A DNA stretch of 64,000 nt from Comamonadaceae bacterium ALPHA2B (GTDB lineage Bacteria; Pseudomonadota; Gammaproteobacteria; Burkholderiales; Burkholderiaceae_C). A program made the translations under genes and the position numbers. Location: assembly GCA_005503065.1 (NCBI GenBank), contig SCOE01000005.1, forward strand, positions 186,001 to 250,000, read 5' to 3'. The notes beneath the pieces are model-generated. The model was not told the DNA's origin, made no database searches, and saw only the letters and a list, made by a program, of their open reading frames with translations. Below, one piece after another: positions 62,135 through 64,000 of this stretch (positions are counted from its first letter, which is position 1; the number at the start of each line of letters is the position of its first letter).

Positions 62135-63133
62135 ATGGCAGCCCCCGGAACATCCATCGTCCCCGACACCTTCGAAGCGCTCTGGACCGAGGCCCACGGC
62201 CGCGCGGCGATGCGCAAAGGCACCCTGGCTGCGGCCGAAGCCGGCCAGGTGCAGGTGCGCACCCTGCACAGCGCCGTGAGCCGCGGGACCGAGCTGCTGG
62301 TGTTCCGCGGCGAAGTGCCGCCCAGCGAGTACGGCCGCATGCGTGCACCGTTCCAGGAGGGCGATTTCCCGTTCCCCGTGAAATACGGCTATGCCAGCGT
62401 GGGCCGCGTCGAAGCCGGGTCGCCGGCTTGGCTGGGGCGCACGGTGTTCTGCCTGCATCCCCACCAGACCCGCTACGTCGTGCCGGCGGCGTCCGTGCAC
62501 CCGGTGCCCGACGACGTGCCGTCGGCGCGCGCGGTGCTGGCCGCCAACATGGAAACGGCCGTCAACGCCCTCTGGGATGCCGCTGCGCGCGTGGGTGACC
62601 GCATCGCGGTCGTGGGCGGGGGCGTGGTGGGCTTGCTGGTGGCCTGGCTCGCCGCGCGGATTCCGGGCTGCGCGGTGGAACTGATCGACACGCATGCCGC
62701 TCGCGCTGCTGTCGCGGCACGGCTGGGCCTGCGCTTCTCAACTCCCGGAACGGCGACGCCGGACGCCGACCTCGTGGTACACGCCAGCGGGCAGCCAGCG
62801 GGGCTCGTGACCGCGCTCTCGCTGGCCGGCTTCGAGGCCACCGTGCTCGAATTGAGCTGGTACGGCCAGCGGGCCGTCAGCCTGCCGCTGGGCGAGGCCT
62901 TCCATGCCCGGCGCCTGAGCCTGCGCAGCTCGCAGGTGGGCCATGTCGCCGCTGCGCAGCGCAGCCGCTGGGACCATGGCCGCCGCATGGCGCTCGCGCT
63001 CTCGCTGCTGGCGGCGCCGGAGCTCGACGCGCTGATCACCGACCATGCACCCTTCGCCGAGCTGCCCGCCGTGCTCGAGCGGCTCGCCGCCGGCGCGCCC
63101 GACACGCTGTGCCAGCGCATCGACTACGCTTGA
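62135..63133 (+). CDS. Zinc-less alcohol dehydrogenase-like oxidoreductase
   Basis: 332 residues of the MDR/zinc-type dehydrogenase superfamily: N-terminal catalytic part with [35 protein letters not shown], and a Rossmann motif [14 protein letters not shown] near 165. The usual catalytic Cys/His zinc pair and the structural zinc cysteines are not obvious. It is followed by a 6-pyruvoyl-tetrahydropterin synthase homologue and a glycosyltransferase, a conserved three-gene neighbourhood in related bacteria. Substrate unknown. Confidence 0.8.
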   Translation: MAAPGTSIVPDTFEALWTEAHGRAAMRKGTLAAAEAGQVQVRTLHSAVSRGTELLVFRGEVPPSEYGRMRAPFQEGDFPFPVKYGYASVGRVEAGSPAWLGRTVFCLHPHQTRYVVPAASVHPVPDDVPSARAVLAANMETAVNALWDAAARVGDRIAVVGGGVVGLLVAWLAARIPGCAVELIDTHAARAAVAARLGLRFSTPGTATPDADLVVHASGQPAGLVTALSLAGFEATVLELSWYGQRAVSLPLGEAFHARRLSLRSSQVGHVAAAQRSRWDHGRRMALALSLLAAPELDALITDHAPFAELPAVLERLAAGAPDTLCQRIDYA

Positions 63134-63156
63134 ATTTGCCAACCTCCTTCCTGCCC

Positions 63157-63573
63157 ATGTACAGCGTCAACGTCCGGGACCATTTCATGATCGCCCACAG
63201 CTTCCGCGGCGAGGCCTTCGGGCCGGCGCAACGCTTGCACGGGGCCACCTACGTGGTCGATGCGGAGTTCCGCCGCCCCGCGCTCGACCCCGATGGCATG
63301 GTGGTCGACATTGCGCGCGCCACCGAAGTGCTGCGCGTGGTGCTGGGCGAGCTCAACCTGCGCAACCTCGACGACGACCCCGCCTTCGCAGGCCGCAACA
63401 CCACCACCGAATTCATGGCGCGGGTCGTCTTCGACCGCATCGCCGACCGCGTCGTCGCCGGTGAACTCGGGCCGCACGCGGCGGGGCTCACGCACCTGCG
63501 CGTGCGGCTGCACGAGTCGCACATCGCGTGGGCGGCGTACGAAGGGACGCTGCCACGCCCGGTGGGCGGCTGA
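63157..63573 (+). CDS. 6-pyruvoyl-tetrahydropterin synthase/QueD-family protein
   Basis: 138 residues from [10 protein letters not shown]. The zinc ligands expected in this family are present in part: [11 protein letters not shown] near residue 10 and a later [13 protein letters not shown]. The second His pair that normally lies near residue 30 is reduced to [12 protein letters not shown], still with one His. It probably makes a pterin-type intermediate or acts in an unrelated pathway together with its neighbours. Start at 63157; a longer frame upstream is possible. Confidence 0.8.
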   Translation: MYSVNVRDHFMIAHSFRGEAFGPAQRLHGATYVVDAEFRRPALDPDGMVVDIARATEVLRVVLGELNLRNLDDDPAFAGRNTTTEFMARVVFDRIADRVVAGELGPHAAGLTHLRVRLHESHIAWAAYEGTLPRPVGG

Positions 63574-63589
63574 GCCGGCGTCGCGCGCC

Positions 63590-64000
63590 ATGGCCCGGGC
63601 CTGCGTCTTCCTCGTGCCGGGCGACTGGAACAGCCGCACCGGCGGCTACCTCTACGACCGCCGCATCGTGGCCGAACTGCGCGCGCGCGGGTGGCAGGTG
63701 GAGGTGCTCTCGCCCGGCGACGGCTATCCCTTTCCCGACGCCGACGACCTGGCCCGGGCGGCAAGGGTGGTCGGCGCCTTGCCCGACGGCGCTTGCGTGG
63801 TGGCCGACGGCCTGGGCTTCGGGGCGCTGCCCGATCTCGCCGAGCGCCATGTGCAGCGCCTGTGCTGGGTCGCGCTGGTGCACCATCCGCTGGCGCTGGA
63901 GACCGGCCTCACGCCGGCGCAGCAGCGCCAGTTCGTCGACAGCGAGCACCGGGCGCTGGCCTGCGCGCGCGGTGTGGTCGTCACCAGCCCCTCGACCGCG
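63590..64000 (+). CDS. Glycosyltransferase (GT4-like), N-terminal part cut by window edge
   Basis: The reading frame stays open to the window end and begins MARACVFLVPGDWNSRTGGY then LYDRRIVAELRARGW, the typical GT-B N-terminus in which a G-G-x-x-x-Y-D pattern binds the donor side. A WVALVHHPLALETGL segment follows. It overlaps none of its neighbours but is 16 bases from the preceding stop, so it is likely co-transcribed. Only about 137 residues are visible. Confidence 0.8.
   Translation, partial: MARACVFLVPGDWNSRTGGYLYDRRIVAELRARGWQVEVLSPGDGYPFPDADDLARAARVVGALPDGACVVADGLGFGALPDLAERHVQRLCWVALVHHPLALETGLTPAQQRQFVDSEHRALACARGVVVTSPSTA

Overview
The window looks like the chromosome of a GC-rich betaproteobacterium of the Comamonadaceae type, Variovorax-like. 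I infer this from the glnA-ntrB-ntrC block at the left edge and the style of the flanking genes. A mosaic genomic island of about 56 kb separates two stretches of core chromosome. It sits in the intergenic space between xthA (read leftward from 5474) and a dehydrogenase gene (read rightward from 62135). A P4-type tyrosine integrase lies at its right edge, and similar short GTACCC repeats lie at both junctions.

Layout. 1-5474: core chromosome with the end of glnA, a periplasmic protein, ntrB, ntrC, a TonB-like lipoprotein and xthA. 5475-13388: left arm of the island. It carries three copies of a small protein family; two copies overlap the start of a tyrosine recombinase gene, one of them decayed. 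It also has an XRE regulator, two exported proteins and a possible divergent FtsZ-like protein. 13389-27292: a methylxanthine (theobromine-type) demethylation island. It has ndmB-ndmC-ndmD-ndmE followed by glutathione-dependent formaldehyde dehydrogenase and S-formylglutathione hydrolase, plus an NCS2 purine permease, a Tsx-like outer-membrane channel, a LysR regulator, an Fe(II) dioxygenase and a PuuE-like deacetylase. 27372-32996: a five-gene peptide/opine-type ABC importer. 33000-34000: recombinase and IS66 debris and a pentanucleotide repeat. 34211-36840: a frameshifted Rad50/RloC-like ATPase. 37044-43516: an IS30 element split by a 5,236-bp IS66-family transposon with perfect 8-bp target duplications. 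The transposon carries nikR and a TonB receptor as cargo, with a NikR-type operator between them. 43561-49653: defence-type genes (a TIGR02391 protein, an XRE regulator, a HEPN-like protein, and a Septu ptuA-ptuB pair). 50083-54870: a replication/control module with clustered palindromes, an excisionase-like regulator, a DUF927-type ATPase, a GATC-dense candidate origin and a gene II/X-type Rep. 55156-61729: an Mrr endonuclease, unknown gene pairs, exported proteins and the integrase. 62135-64000: core chromosome with a dehydrogenase, a 6-pyruvoyl-tetrahydropterin synthase homologue and the start of a glycosyltransferase.

How the genes work together. The catabolic block reads as uptake through the outer membrane and NCS2 permease, N3-demethylation by NdmB, then N7-demethylation by an NdmC that has no Rieske centre and should use the extra one in NdmD, with NdmE as partner. 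The formaldehyde released by each demethylation would be removed by the two glutathione-pathway enzymes in the same gene row. No ndmA is present here, which points to theobromine or 7-methylxanthine rather than caffeine. The right half of the island combines phage-defence genes with replication and integration functions. The nickel cargo transposon is a separate later arrival.
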